Origin: Leptotrichia hongkongensis | GTDB taxonomy: Bacteria > Fusobacteriota > Fusobacteriia > Fusobacteriales > Leptotrichiaceae | Assembly: GCF_007990635.1 (NCBI RefSeq) | Contig: NZ_AP019846.1 | Span: 2,046,001-2,110,000 of the forward strand | DNA: 64,000 bases | Reading direction: 5' to 3' | In this document: one piece after another, positions 43,287-50,900 of the stretch | Position numbering within the stretch: the first letter of the stretch is position 1 | How the letters are laid out: each line of letters opens with the position of its first letter | The notes under the pieces: model-generated | Databases searched by the model: none | Told to the model about the DNA's origin: nothing | What the model saw: the letters and a program-made list of their open reading frames with translations, nothing else | Position numbers and translations under genes: made by a program

Positions 43287-43574
43287 ATGATTCATATATT
43301 AGCAAGTTTTGAAGTGAAAAATGATAAATTATCTGATTTTATAAGTCTTTGTAATGAACTTATAGAGGAAAGCCGTAAGGAAAAAGGATGTATTTCATAC
43401 CATCTACAACAAAATACAGAAAGAGAAAATCATCTGGTATTTATTGAGGAATGGGAATCTAATGAAGCTATTAAACAACATAATGCAAGCCGACATTTTA
43501 CTAGAATTGTACCATTATTAGTAGAAATGTGTGAAAGTGCTCCAATTATTCAAACTTTTAATAAATTAGTTTAA
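43287..43574 (+). CDS. Antibiotic biosynthesis monooxygenase (ABM/YgiN-like) domain protein
   Basis: 95-residue single-domain protein of the dimeric ferredoxin-like ABM fold: IHILASFEVK at the start, LIEESRKEKGCISYHLQQN and the diagnostic LVFIEEWESNEAIKQHNASRHF. Relatives include quinol monooxygenase YgiN and heme- or aldehyde-handling proteins; the substrate is unknown. I chose the ATG at 43287, seven bases after AAAGGAGA, instead of an in-frame ATG 60 bases upstream that lies closer to the tRNA end. A terminator follows at 43585. It may be partly read from the tRNA promoter. Confidence 0.88.
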   Translation: MIHILASFEVKNDKLSDFISLCNELIEESRKEKGCISYHLQQNTERENHLVFIEEWESNEAIKQHNASRHFTRIVPLLVEMCESAPIIQTFNKLV

Positions 43575-43584
43575 AAATTTTTGA

Positions 43585-43617
43585 AATACAGTTGATTTAT
43601 TGACTGTATTTTTTTGT
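43585..43617 (+). terminator. Intrinsic terminator after the ABM protein
   Basis: AATACAGT, ten-base loop, ACTGTATT, then a T run. The rest of the 290-base gap holds the GT9 promoter. Confidence 0.85.
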
Positions 43618-43720
43618 TTTACAATTATATCATTTTGAAACTTAAATTTGCGATGTTATCGACTGTATTATTCAAAAATTAAAATTAATTGATTTAACAT
43701 AAAAATATGTTGAAAAATGC

Positions 43721-43748
43721 TTGACTAATAATAGGTTTAAATTATAAA
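43721..43748 (+). promoter_or_regulatory. Probable promoter of the GT9-tsaD unit
   Basis: TTGACT, 16-base spacer, TATAAA, about 110 bases before the start codon at 43863. Confidence 0.6.
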
Positions 43749-43862
43749 ATATGAATAAAACGAAATTAAACTTAAAATATAAGAGTATTTTACTCAAATT
43801 TTTTATTTGTTTTTACTAAATGAAATGAGTGAAATAATATTCTTATTTAGAAAAGGAAAAAT

Positions 43863-44906
43863 ATGAAAATATTAATAATAAGATTTAGTTCATTTGGAGA
43901 TGTAGTACTTACAACTCCAGTGATAAGGGCAGTTAAAGAGAAGTATCCAGAGGCTGTGATAGATTTTATAGTTTATAATACTTTTTCTGAGGCAATTTCA
44001 TTGAATCCCGAAATTAGAAATTTGGTGATTTTTGATAAAAGAAAAAGCAAGGATAGAAATTATATAAAAGATATTATAAATAAACTGAAAATAGAGAATT
44101 ATGACTACGTTATTGATTTACATTCTAAATTTCTTTCTAGAATTATTGGAAAAAGCCTTGAAAATAGACACACTCAGTATTGCCGATATAAAAAAAGAAA
44201 ATGGTGGAAAACTATACTTGTAAAAGCGAAACTTATTACATATAACGCAGATTGTACAATTGTTGAAAGTTATTTTACAGCATTAAAAAAACTGGGAATA
44301 AGTTTTTCTGATAAAAATATGAAAAATGGATTTGGAGATAATCTGGAATTTTATGTTGATAAAAAAATAGAAGAAGAATTTGTACAAAAATATGAGTTGA
44401 AAGACGGAAATTATTTTGTGCTAGCTCCTGGAGCCTCTAAATTTACGAAAAAATGGCCTTATTATGATGAACTGGCAAAAAAGTTTCTCAAAAATGAAAG
44501 TAAATTTGTAAAAAATAATGAAAAGTTAAGAATTTTTGTGATTGGTGGAAAAGAAGATGCGAATGTTGTAAAAGCTGATGGAGATGGACGAGTGATTGAT
44601 TTGTGTGGAAAAATCTCTTTTAAAGAAAGCGGAATATTACTAAAATATGCCAAAGCAGCAATTGTAAACGATTCAGGCCCTTTCCATATAGCTAGAGCCG
44701 TAAAAGCCAAAACTTTTGTATTTTTTGGACCAACTGATCCAAAATTATTTTCCTTTGAAAAAAATACATTTTTGCTGAATAATCCAAGCTGTCCGCCACA
44801 TTCACTTTATGGAGATGACAAATTTCCAAAGAAATATGCAGATTGTATGACTGGAATTTCTGTAGAAACGGTATTTGACAAAATTGTTAAGGAATATGAC
44901 AATTAA
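43863..44906 (+). CDS. Glycosyltransferase family 9 protein (heptosyltransferase type)
   Basis: 347-residue cytosolic-face transferase of the ADP-heptose:LPS heptosyltransferase family. The N-terminal MKILIIRFSSFGDVVLTTPVIRAVK is the classic GT9 start (RxSxxGD); VLAPGASKFTKKWP (about 185) and the nucleotide-site VNDSGPFHIARAVK..FFGPTDPKLF (about 268-300) complete the GT-B fold. It probably adds heptose or another sugar to the lipopolysaccharide core, further evidence for an outer membrane. AAAAGGAA lies before the ATG. tsaD follows after 47 bases, probably in one transcript. Confidence 0.93.
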   Translation: MKILIIRFSSFGDVVLTTPVIRAVKEKYPEAVIDFIVYNTFSEAISLNPEIRNLVIFDKRKSKDRNYIKDIINKLKIENYDYVIDLHSKFLSRIIGKSLENRHTQYCRYKKRKWWKTILVKAKLITYNADCTIVESYFTALKKLGISFSDKNMKNGFGDNLEFYVDKKIEEEFVQKYELKDGNYFVLAPGASKFTKKWPYYDELAKKFLKNESKFVKNNEKLRIFVIGGKEDANVVKADGDGRVIDLCGKISFKESGILLKYAKAAIVNDSGPFHIARAVKAKTFVFFGPTDPKLFSFEKNTFLLNNPSCPPHSLYGDDKFPKKYADCMTGISVETVFDKIVKEYDN

Positions 44907-44953
44907 AAATTGAAGAGAAAAATGAAAAACAAAAAGAAGAAAGAGAGAAAAAT

Positions 44954-45976
44954 ATGAAAATACTTGCATTTGAAACATCCTGTGATGAAACTTCTGTTGC
45001 AGTTGTAGAGGATGGAAAAAAGATTTTAAGCAATATTATTTCCACTCAAATTGATATTCATAAGGAATTTGGAGGGGTAGTTCCTGAAATTGCCTCACGG
45101 CATCACATTGAGAATATTTTACCAGTATTTACTGAAGCTCTGGAAAAAGCAAATTGTCAATTAAGCGATATTGATTACATCGCTGTGACAAATACTCCTG
45201 GACTTATCGGTTCCCTGCTTGTAGGCTTGATGTTCGCAAAATCCTTGAGTTATGCCAACAACATTCCACTACTTCCAGTAAATCACATTAATGGACATAT
45301 TTTCTCAAGTTTTATTGATAACGATGTAAAATTGCCTGCAATATCACTAGTTGTATCAGGCGGACATACAAATTTGTATTATATTTACGAAGAAAATGGA
45401 AAAATAATTACTGATTTGCTTGGTGAAACATTGGACGATGCCGTTGGAGAAACTTATGATAAAATTGCAAGAATATTGGGATTAGAATATCCAGGAGGGC
45501 CACATATTGATAGACTATCAGTAAATGGAGAAGATATTTTAAAAATAAAAAAACCAAAAGTTGACGGCTACAACTTCAGTTTTAGTGGAATAAAGACTTT
45601 TATAACTAATTATGTAAATAACCAAAAGATGAAGGGTAACGCTATTTCAAAAGAAAATATTGCAAAATCTTTTCAGGAAATTATTGTAAATGTCTTATAT
45701 GATAAAATATTTATGGCTGTAAAGGAAAAAGATGTGAAAACGATTCTTGTCGCAGGTGGTGTTTCAGCAAATAGAAGGCTTCGTGAAAAATTTTCGGAAT
45801 TTAAAAATATTCAAACTAATGAAGGGAATCAAGTAGAAGTTCATTTTCCAAAAATGGAATATTGCACTGATAATGCGGCTATGATAGGTGTTGCAGCTTA
45901 TTATGACTTGAAGAATAATTCTCAAATTAAGCTAGAAAAACAATATGATGTAGATGCGATTTCTACTAAAAATTAG
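44954..45976 (+). CDS. tsaD: tRNA N6-adenosine threonylcarbamoyltransferase TsaD
   Basis: Transfers the threonylcarbamoyl group to A37 of ANN-decoding tRNAs, with TsaB and TsaE. 340 residues, normal length. Motifs: AFETSCDETSVAVVEDG (4-20), PEIASRHH (about 50), NTPGLIGSLLVGL, the metal site NHINGHIFSSF (about 109-119; the two His are conserved though the usual Glu between them is Asn here), SGGHTNLYYI, and VAGGVSANRRLR (about 270). AAGAGAGAAAA is a weak ribosome site. A perfect hairpin follows at 45989. Confidence 0.96.
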   Translation: MKILAFETSCDETSVAVVEDGKKILSNIISTQIDIHKEFGGVVPEIASRHHIENILPVFTEALEKANCQLSDIDYIAVTNTPGLIGSLLVGLMFAKSLSYANNIPLLPVNHINGHIFSSFIDNDVKLPAISLVVSGGHTNLYYIYEENGKIITDLLGETLDDAVGETYDKIARILGLEYPGGPHIDRLSVNGEDILKIKKPKVDGYNFSFSGIKTFITNYVNNQKMKGNAISKENIAKSFQEIIVNVLYDKIFMAVKEKDVKTILVAGGVSANRRLREKFSEFKNIQTNEGNQVEVHFPKMEYCTDNAAMIGVAAYYDLKNNSQIKLEKQYDVDAISTKN

Positions 45977-45988
45977 AAAAACACTAAT

Positions 45989-46024
45989 GGCACAATCAAT
46001 AGGAAGTATCGTTTTGATTGTGCC
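45989..46024. terminator. Bidirectional-looking hairpin between tsaD and the HAD genes
   Basis: GGCACAATCA and TGATTGTGCC are exact 10-base complements around a 16-base loop. It separates convergent units but no T tract follows in either direction, so termination efficiency is uncertain. Confidence 0.6.
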
Positions 46025-46058
46025 AAAATAATAAAAAAATAATCGCTACTATTTATTA

Positions 46059-46163
46059 TATACTCAAACCTATTTTAAATTAAACTGCTAAAATTATATA
46101 AATTTATGGTTTGAGTAAAATAGTCATAGCTTTTGAGTTTGGTTTTAAATAAGTTTTACTATA
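46059..46163 (+). repeat. 105-bp dispersed intergenic repeat, copy C
   Basis: Same length and layout as copies A and B but the most diverged. In the first stem it has TACTCAAACC with GGTTTGAGTA, an exact match where A and B have one mismatch, suggesting the pairing itself is maintained. It lies between the convergent tsaD and HAD genes. Confidence 0.88.
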
Positions 46164-46247
46164 ATAACGATTACTTCAAAATTTGTTTAGAACTTTTTTA
46201 TCAAATAAATACTATTTCTATACTAATTTAATCTTTTTTCTGTAAAA

Positions 46248-47072
46248 TTAAAGATTTTTTGCTCTTTCCAAAAACAGCTCCTGTAATTTCACAGCTTCTC
46301 CATCTTCCGTATTTTCTCCAACAAATTCAAAATCTTTTGGTAGCAACTTTCTTAGCCTGTCGATGGAATTTCCCATTGCATAGCCTTTTCCAACCATTGT
46401 AAGCATTTCAAAGTCATTTTCACCATCACCAAAGGCTACTGCATCCTTTAGTTCCAAGCCTTCCCTTTCTAATAGGAATTTTGCCGCTGCTCCTTTGTTT
46501 GCACCTTTTGCCATAACTTCCATACAGTAATCACTGACAAAAATAACATTTACATCATCTGTTATTTTCAAGATGGCTTTTTCTAAGTTTGTAAGTTGCT
46601 CATGATCTCCAATGTAGAATATTTTTAATATATCCAAATTTTTTAATTCATTTTTTGGAACTTCCTTAAAGTCAACTTTTACATCTCTTGGAATTCTGTC
46701 ATACACTTTTTGAGCCGTTCCTTTGGTAATAATCCAGTCATTTCCTGAAAAAATGTTTAGGTGTGAACCTTCAGCAATATTCTCGTAATCAAGCGCCAAT
46801 ATTGCTGTTGCTGCTTTGCTTGACAAGCCTTTTTCATATATCATATTTCCATCTGCATCAAAAATTCTTGCACCATTTGCTGCTATAACTGGAATCTTTA
46901 CTTCAAGCTGTTCAGTCACATATCCAATCTGATCATAGCTTCTGCCTGAGGCAATATAAAAATTTATTCCTTTTTTTATTATTTCCTTTATTACATTTTT
47001 AGTAAATTTTGTAACATGATGACCTCTGCTTAGCAAAGTTCCATCCAAATCACTAATAACTGCTTTATACAT
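46248..47072 (-). CDS. Cof-type HAD-IIB phosphatase
   Basis: 274 residues from the chosen ATG (47072), preceded by GAAGGAAA; an upstream TTG would overlap the previous gene end. Motif I DLDGT (Asp8/Asp10), motif II ASGRSYDQ, motif IV FGDGENDFEML near residue 214. The second residue block (GSHLNIFSGNDWIITKG) belongs to the cap. Substrate unknown; relatives act on sugar and nucleotide phosphates. It is last of two adjacent HAD genes, two dozen bases after 47096-47908, so cotranscribed. Clearly related to but more distant than the other two in this cluster. Confidence 0.9.
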   Translation of the reverse strand: MYKAVISDLDGTLLSRGHHVTKFTKNVIKEIIKKGINFYIASGRSYDQIGYVTEQLEVKIPVIAANGARIFDADGNMIYEKGLSSKAATAILALDYENIAEGSHLNIFSGNDWIITKGTAQKVYDRIPRDVKVDFKEVPKNELKNLDILKIFYIGDHEQLTNLEKAILKITDDVNVIFVSDYCMEVMAKGANKGAAAKFLLEREGLELKDAVAFGDGENDFEMLTMVGKGYAMGNSIDRLRKLLPKDFEFVGENTEDGEAVKLQELFLERAKNL

Positions 47073-47095
47073 AAGTTTTCCTTCTTTCTTCAATC

Positions 47096-47908
47096 TTATA
47101 AATCAAATATCTCTCGAACTTTTTTGGCCATTCCATCATTTGCATTGCTTGCAATAATTTCTGTGTCTGTTAATTTTTCAAGCAATAAATAAATTGAATT
47201 TTCCATTGCAAATCCAAGCCCCGTTTGAGTTATTAAGTCATAGTCATTCAGTCCGTCCCCAAATGAAACAGCATCCTTCAATGTCAATCCATCTCTTTCC
47301 AGCAACACTTCTGCCGCTTTGGCTTTGTTACAATCTGCAGGAAAAACCTCTAGACTTCCTTCATTTGCAAATAAAAGACTTATATTTTCCTCACCAATTA
47401 CTCTTTTTATTTCATTTTCCAGTTCCAGTAATTCGTCATGATCTTCTCCAAGGAAAAAGATTTTTGTGAAGTCTTGTTTTTTAAATTCTTCAGGAGTAAT
47501 CTGTTGTGGGTATCTAGTTCTGTCAGGCTTCTTGTTATAAAAATATTCCCTCAAATTTTCTGTAACAAACCAGTTTGGTCCGGCATATCCAGTTATAATG
47601 ATATCTTTCCCAAATGATTTATAATCGATATTCAGAACTTTATCCAAATATTCTCTTTTTAGTTTATTTGAAAAAATCTCATTTCCGTTTTCATCAAAAG
47701 CCACAGATCCATGTGAAGTAATCAAAGGAATTTGTACACCAAGCTCATCCATAGCCTCCTTTGCTCCTAAATAATTTCTTCCAGTTGCAATATATAACTT
47801 AATTCCTTTTTTTAACAGCAGTTTTACTGTTTTCCTAGTAAATTCACTTACTTTATGCTCTGCATTTAAAAGTGTTCCGTCCAAATCAGTTACAACAGCC
47901 TTAAACAT
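47096..47908 (-). CDS. Cof-type HAD-IIB phosphatase, paralogue 2
   Basis: 270 residues. Motif I DLDGT (Asp8/Asp10), motif II ATGRN, motif IV FGDGLNDYDL (about 216). Its C-terminus (GFAMENSIYLLLEKLTD.. to VREIFDL) is nearly the same as that of 48429-49235, so these two arose by a recent duplication; cap segments have diverged more, suggesting different substrates. AAAAGGAGAAAAAA precedes the ATG. A 117-base gap separates it from the upstream response-regulator gene. Confidence 0.9.
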   Translation of the reverse strand: MFKAVVTDLDGTLLNAEHKVSEFTRKTVKLLLKKGIKLYIATGRNYLGAKEAMDELGVQIPLITSHGSVAFDENGNEIFSNKLKREYLDKVLNIDYKSFGKDIIITGYAGPNWFVTENLREYFYNKKPDRTRYPQQITPEEFKKQDFTKIFFLGEDHDELLELENEIKRVIGEENISLLFANEGSLEVFPADCNKAKAAEVLLERDGLTLKDAVSFGDGLNDYDLITQTGLGFAMENSIYLLLEKLTDTEIIASNANDGMAKKVREIFDL

Positions 47909-48025
47909 TTGATTTTTTCTCCTTTTCTAAGTTTACATATTTTATTTTACTAAACCATTTTCTATAAATACTAAAACAAATAAAAAATTATTATATTTAA
48001 AAATTTATAAAGACAAAAAAACAAA

Positions 48026-48388
48026 CTATAAAAATAATTTTGAAAATTCATTCATAAATTCATCTTCATCAAAAGGCTTTGATAAAAATGCCTTTGCTCC
48101 AGCTTCTTTTCCCATTTTCATATAATTTGGGAACATAACCATTGTGCTGCAAATCATAATTTTGGCATCCTTATCAAAATCCGTGATGACTTGTGTGGCT
48201 TTTAATCCATGCATTCTTGGCATGTTTATATCCATTGTTACGATTGCAGGATTTACTTTTTTATACATTTCTACAGCTTCCAGTCCATCACCTGCTTCAA
48301 ATACCTTGTATCCTTGTTCCTCTAAAATATCTTTTATATCTTCCCTAATATAAGATGTATCATCTACAACTAATGCTACTTTGTTCAT
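48026..48388 (-). CDS. Orphan CheY-like response regulator receiver
   Basis: 120-residue stand-alone receiver domain without an output domain. Acidic pocket VVDD (residues 8-10 region), phospho-acceptor Asp in TMDINMPRMHG (about 53), switch Ser in MICST and Lys in FLSKPF (about 103) are all present, so it should be phosphorylatable. No histidine kinase, chemotaxis or motility gene is near; the partners are unknown. It sits between two duplicated HAD phosphatases in the same orientation, with GGGAAGGT before the ATG. Signalling to a distant kinase or to a second-messenger system is possible. Confidence 0.92.
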   Translation of the reverse strand: MNKVALVVDDTSYIREDIKDILEEQGYKVFEAGDGLEAVEMYKKVNPAIVTMDINMPRMHGLKATQVITDFDKDAKIMICSTMVMFPNYMKMGKEAGAKAFLSKPFDEDEFMNEFSKLFL

Positions 48389-48428
48389 TATTTACCTTCC
48401 CTCTCTTATTTATTCATAAAATACTTTT

Positions 48429-49235
48429 TTAAAGATTAAAAATTTCCCTTACTTTCTTAGCCATTCCATCATTTGTATTACTTTCGATAACTTCTGTATC
48501 TGTCAATTTCTCAAGCAATAAATAAATCGAATTTTTCATTGCAAATCCTAATCCAGTTTGAGTTATTAAATCATAGTCATTAAATCCATCTCCAAATGAA
48601 ACAGCCTCTTGTAATGTCAGTCCATCTCTTTTTAATAAAAATTCTGCTGCAACAGCTTTATCACAGTCTTTGGAAAAAATTTCCAGACTTTTTTCATTTA
48701 CAAATACTATATTGACTTCTCCGTTTGTTATCCTACGGACTTCCTTTTCTATTTCCAGCAGTTTTTCGTGTTTGCCTAAAAAAAATATTTTTGTAAAGGC
48801 AAGTTTTTCAAAGTTCTCCCATTCAATCTGCTCCGGATATTGCTTTCTATTTGGCTTTTGAGCATAAAAATAGTCCCTGGCATCTTCTGTTACGTACCAA
48901 TGATTGCCTGAGAATCCATTTAAAATTATTCCCTTGTCAAATGATTTATAGTCAATTGAAAAAATTTTATCCACGTATTTTTGCTCAATATTGTTGATGT
49001 AAATTTCTAAACCATCTTCATCTATAATTCTAGCGCCATTTGATGTAATTAGTGGTATTTTAAAGCCAATTTCATCCATTATCTCTTTTGCACCAGTATA
49101 TCCACGTCCAGTTGCAATATAAAATTTTATTCCTTTTTTTAATAATAATTCAATTGTTTCTTTTGTAAATGAACTAACCTTATGCTCTTCATTTAAAAGT
49201 GTTCCATCTAAATCACTTACAACAGCTTTATACAT
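48429..49235 (-). CDS. Cof-type HAD-IIB phosphatase, paralogue 3
   Basis: 268 residues. I chose the ATG at 49235 (MYKAVVSDLDGTLL), ideally spaced after AGGAGG; a longer frame from 49277 would bury that site. Motif I DLDGT, motif II ATGRGYTGAKE, motif IV FGDGFNDYDL. It matches the protein at 47096-47908 closely through much of its length, most at the C-terminus. It is the first gene of a probable four-gene unit (HAD, receiver, HAD, HAD) reading leftwards. Substrate unknown. Confidence 0.9.
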   Translation of the reverse strand: MYKAVVSDLDGTLLNEEHKVSSFTKETIELLLKKGIKFYIATGRGYTGAKEIMDEIGFKIPLITSNGARIIDEDGLEIYINNIEQKYVDKIFSIDYKSFDKGIILNGFSGNHWYVTEDARDYFYAQKPNRKQYPEQIEWENFEKLAFTKIFFLGKHEKLLEIEKEVRRITNGEVNIVFVNEKSLEIFSKDCDKAVAAEFLLKRDGLTLQEAVSFGDGFNDYDLITQTGLGFAMKNSIYLLLEKLTDTEVIESNTNDGMAKKVREIFNL

Positions 49236-49302
49236 AATAAAATTTCCTCCTATATTGATTTTAACACATTCCATCAAAAATTTGAATTAAAATTTTAAAA
49301 AC

Positions 49303-49332
49303 TTGCAAAAATTCATACAATAATGATACAAT
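49303..49332 (+). promoter_or_regulatory. Probable promoter of the thioredoxin-like gene
   Basis: TTGCAA, 18-base spacer, TACAAT, about 40 bases before the start; divergent from the HAD gene. Confidence 0.55.
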
Positions 49333-49370
49333 ACTAAAAGGAATAAAAATAAATTTGTGAGGTGAAAAAT

Positions 49371-49847
49371 ATGGGAACATTTGAAGATTATTTAAAATTT
49401 GAAGTAACTGAGGCAGAAGAGGATAAAAAGCAATTAAGAATTATAGAAAAAATTTCTTTATCTGAAGAAACTGAAAAAGCTATCAAAAATATAGACAAAG
49501 ACATTACAATTATTGCAGTAGCACAGGTTTACTGCCCAGATTGCCGTGCAACTGTCCCTTTCCTAAAAAAATTCAGTGACTTGAACAATAAAATAAAAAT
49601 TGACTATCGTTCAAGGGAAACTGCCAAAGAATTTTTTCCAGATACAGATGAAAGAATTAAAATACCTACTCTAATTTCATATGTTGATGGAAAATACAAT
49701 ACTTTCTGGAATGAATTTCCAGCTGTAGTAAAAAAGGAAATGGATAAAAATCCAGAAAATTTTGAAGACATTAAGTACAATTTTAGAATTGGAAAATTTA
49801 ATGCACAAATCGAAAAAGAACTAGTTGACTACTTAACTTCTTTATAA
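49371..49847 (+). CDS. Thioredoxin-fold protein with CPDC motif
   Basis: 158 residues from the ATG at 49371, eight bases after GAGGTGA (an earlier in-frame ATG overlaps that site). The redox motif VYCPDCRATVPFLKKF (Cys55 and Cys58) follows a beta strand, and IKIPTLISYVDG supplies the cis-proline of the fold. No signal peptide, so a cytosolic thiol-disulfide or bacilliredoxin-like role. The N-terminal 40 residues are an acidic helical extension. Single-gene unit with a terminator at 49853. Confidence 0.85.
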   Translation: MGTFEDYLKFEVTEAEEDKKQLRIIEKISLSEETEKAIKNIDKDITIIAVAQVYCPDCRATVPFLKKFSDLNNKIKIDYRSRETAKEFFPDTDERIKIPTLISYVDGKYNTFWNEFPAVVKKEMDKNPENFEDIKYNFRIGKFNAQIEKELVDYLTSL

Positions 49848-49852
49848 AGAAA

Positions 49853-49900
49853 AAAGCAGGGAATAATAAGATTTACATACTCTTTCCTTGCTTTATTTTT
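49853..49900 (+). terminator. Intrinsic terminator after the thioredoxin-like gene
   Basis: AAAGCAGGGAA and TTCCTTGCTTT pair over 11 positions with one G-U, then ATTTTTT. The next 150 bases hold no gene. Confidence 0.75.
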
Positions 49901-50051
49901 TCTCTTCTAATTTATACTATCTGTTTCTGAACTTTTTCTGCTCGTCCTTGATTCTTTATAAAATCTTCATAACATAACAATATTTTAAAAAAGTTATTTC
50001 TCATCTATGAAAAATAATTTTTTTGTCCTTTAAGTTATAGTTAAATATTTT

Positions 50052-50714
50052 TTATAAACTAATCATAATTTTTGAATTAGATTTTCCACCCTTTTTCCCA
50101 TGTACAACTACTAAATCCATTTTTTTATATTTATTTATATCAATTGACAATATATTCATCTTATTTACATAAATATTTTTAAATACATCGTTCAATCTAT
50201 CATTTGGTATAATTACAAAAAACTCTCCGTAGTTTTTTAAAAGCCTTTTTATTTCCAGAATTAATTCTTCCAATGTCAGTAAAACTTCATATTTACTAAC
50301 TCTTTCTGTTTCATTTATTGGCATTTTTCCAGAATTTATTTTTTTATACGGAGGATTTGAAAAAATAAAATCGTATTCTCCTTCAATGCTCTTTATATTT
50401 TTGTTAATAGGAATTATTTTGTCATTTAACTTGTTTATTTCTACATTTTTTTTTAATATTTTAAAAATTTCCTCTTGTATTTCTACTGCAAAAATTTTTG
50501 AAACAATAGCCGTTTCAGAAAGCAATAGCGAAATTACACCCTGCCCTGCGCCAATTTCTAAAAAGGTCTTTTTCTCCCTCGCATTTTTGTAATTTGTATC
50601 AAAATATCCTTTTATAAATTTTGAAAGTAAAATAGCATCATCTGTTATTTTTAAACCTTTTTCTTCCACAACCATTTTTTTATTTACACTTTCAAGATTT
50701 TCAATATAACTCAT
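50052..50714 (-). CDS. TrmN6-like tRNA (adenine-N6) methyltransferase
   Basis: 220-residue Rossmann-fold methyltransferase. SAM motif I FLEIGAGQGVISLLL (about residues 49-63), acidic residue in FAVEIQ, and the N6-adenine motif FSNPPYKK (about 119). In E. coli the family member modifies A37 of tRNA1-Val. The start LKITDDAILLSKFI matches the family opening. GGAGC lies about five bases before the ATG. The gene lies downstream of the ppiD-like unit but behind a terminator, so independent expression is likely. Confidence 0.85.
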   Translation of the reverse strand: MSYIENLESVNKKMVVEEKGLKITDDAILLSKFIKGYFDTNYKNAREKKTFLEIGAGQGVISLLLSETAIVSKIFAVEIQEEIFKILKKNVEINKLNDKIIPINKNIKSIEGEYDFIFSNPPYKKINSGKMPINETERVSKYEVLLTLEELILEIKRLLKNYGEFFVIIPNDRLNDVFKNIYVNKMNILSIDINKYKKMDLVVVHGKKGGKSNSKIMISL

Positions 50715-50740
50715 TATAGCTCCTAATCTTTATCAAATTC

Positions 50741-50786
50741 CAAAAATAAAAACTGTTTCAAATATTTTTAGTATTTAAAACAGTTT
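50741..50786 (-). terminator. Intrinsic terminator after the foldase gene
   Basis: AAACTGTTTTAAATA and TATTTGAAACAGTTT (minus strand) pair over 15 positions, then TTATTTTTG. Confidence 0.85.
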
Positions 50787-50805
50787 ATTATAGTATCTTT
50801 ATTTA

Positions 50806-50900
50806 CATCTAAATCTCTTTAACATCGAACTGATAAAATTAAACATTTTTAAAATTTGAAGATAATGATAATTTTTCGATTCGAATTTAAAGTAACTTTA
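50806..50900 (+). repeat. Degenerate relative of the 105-bp repeat
   Basis: The stretch shares ATCGAACTGATAAAATTA, TTTGAAGATAATGATAATTTTT and ATTTAAAGTAACTTTA-like blocks, in the same order, with the full repeats, but the stems are worn. It abuts the stop codon of the foldase gene. I treat it as an old copy; alignment by eye only. Confidence 0.45.

Noticed and set aside
45989-46024. 10-bp perfect hairpin considered as a transcription-factor operator
   Set aside because: It lies between convergent genes, after both stop codons, where a terminator or RNA end is more likely.
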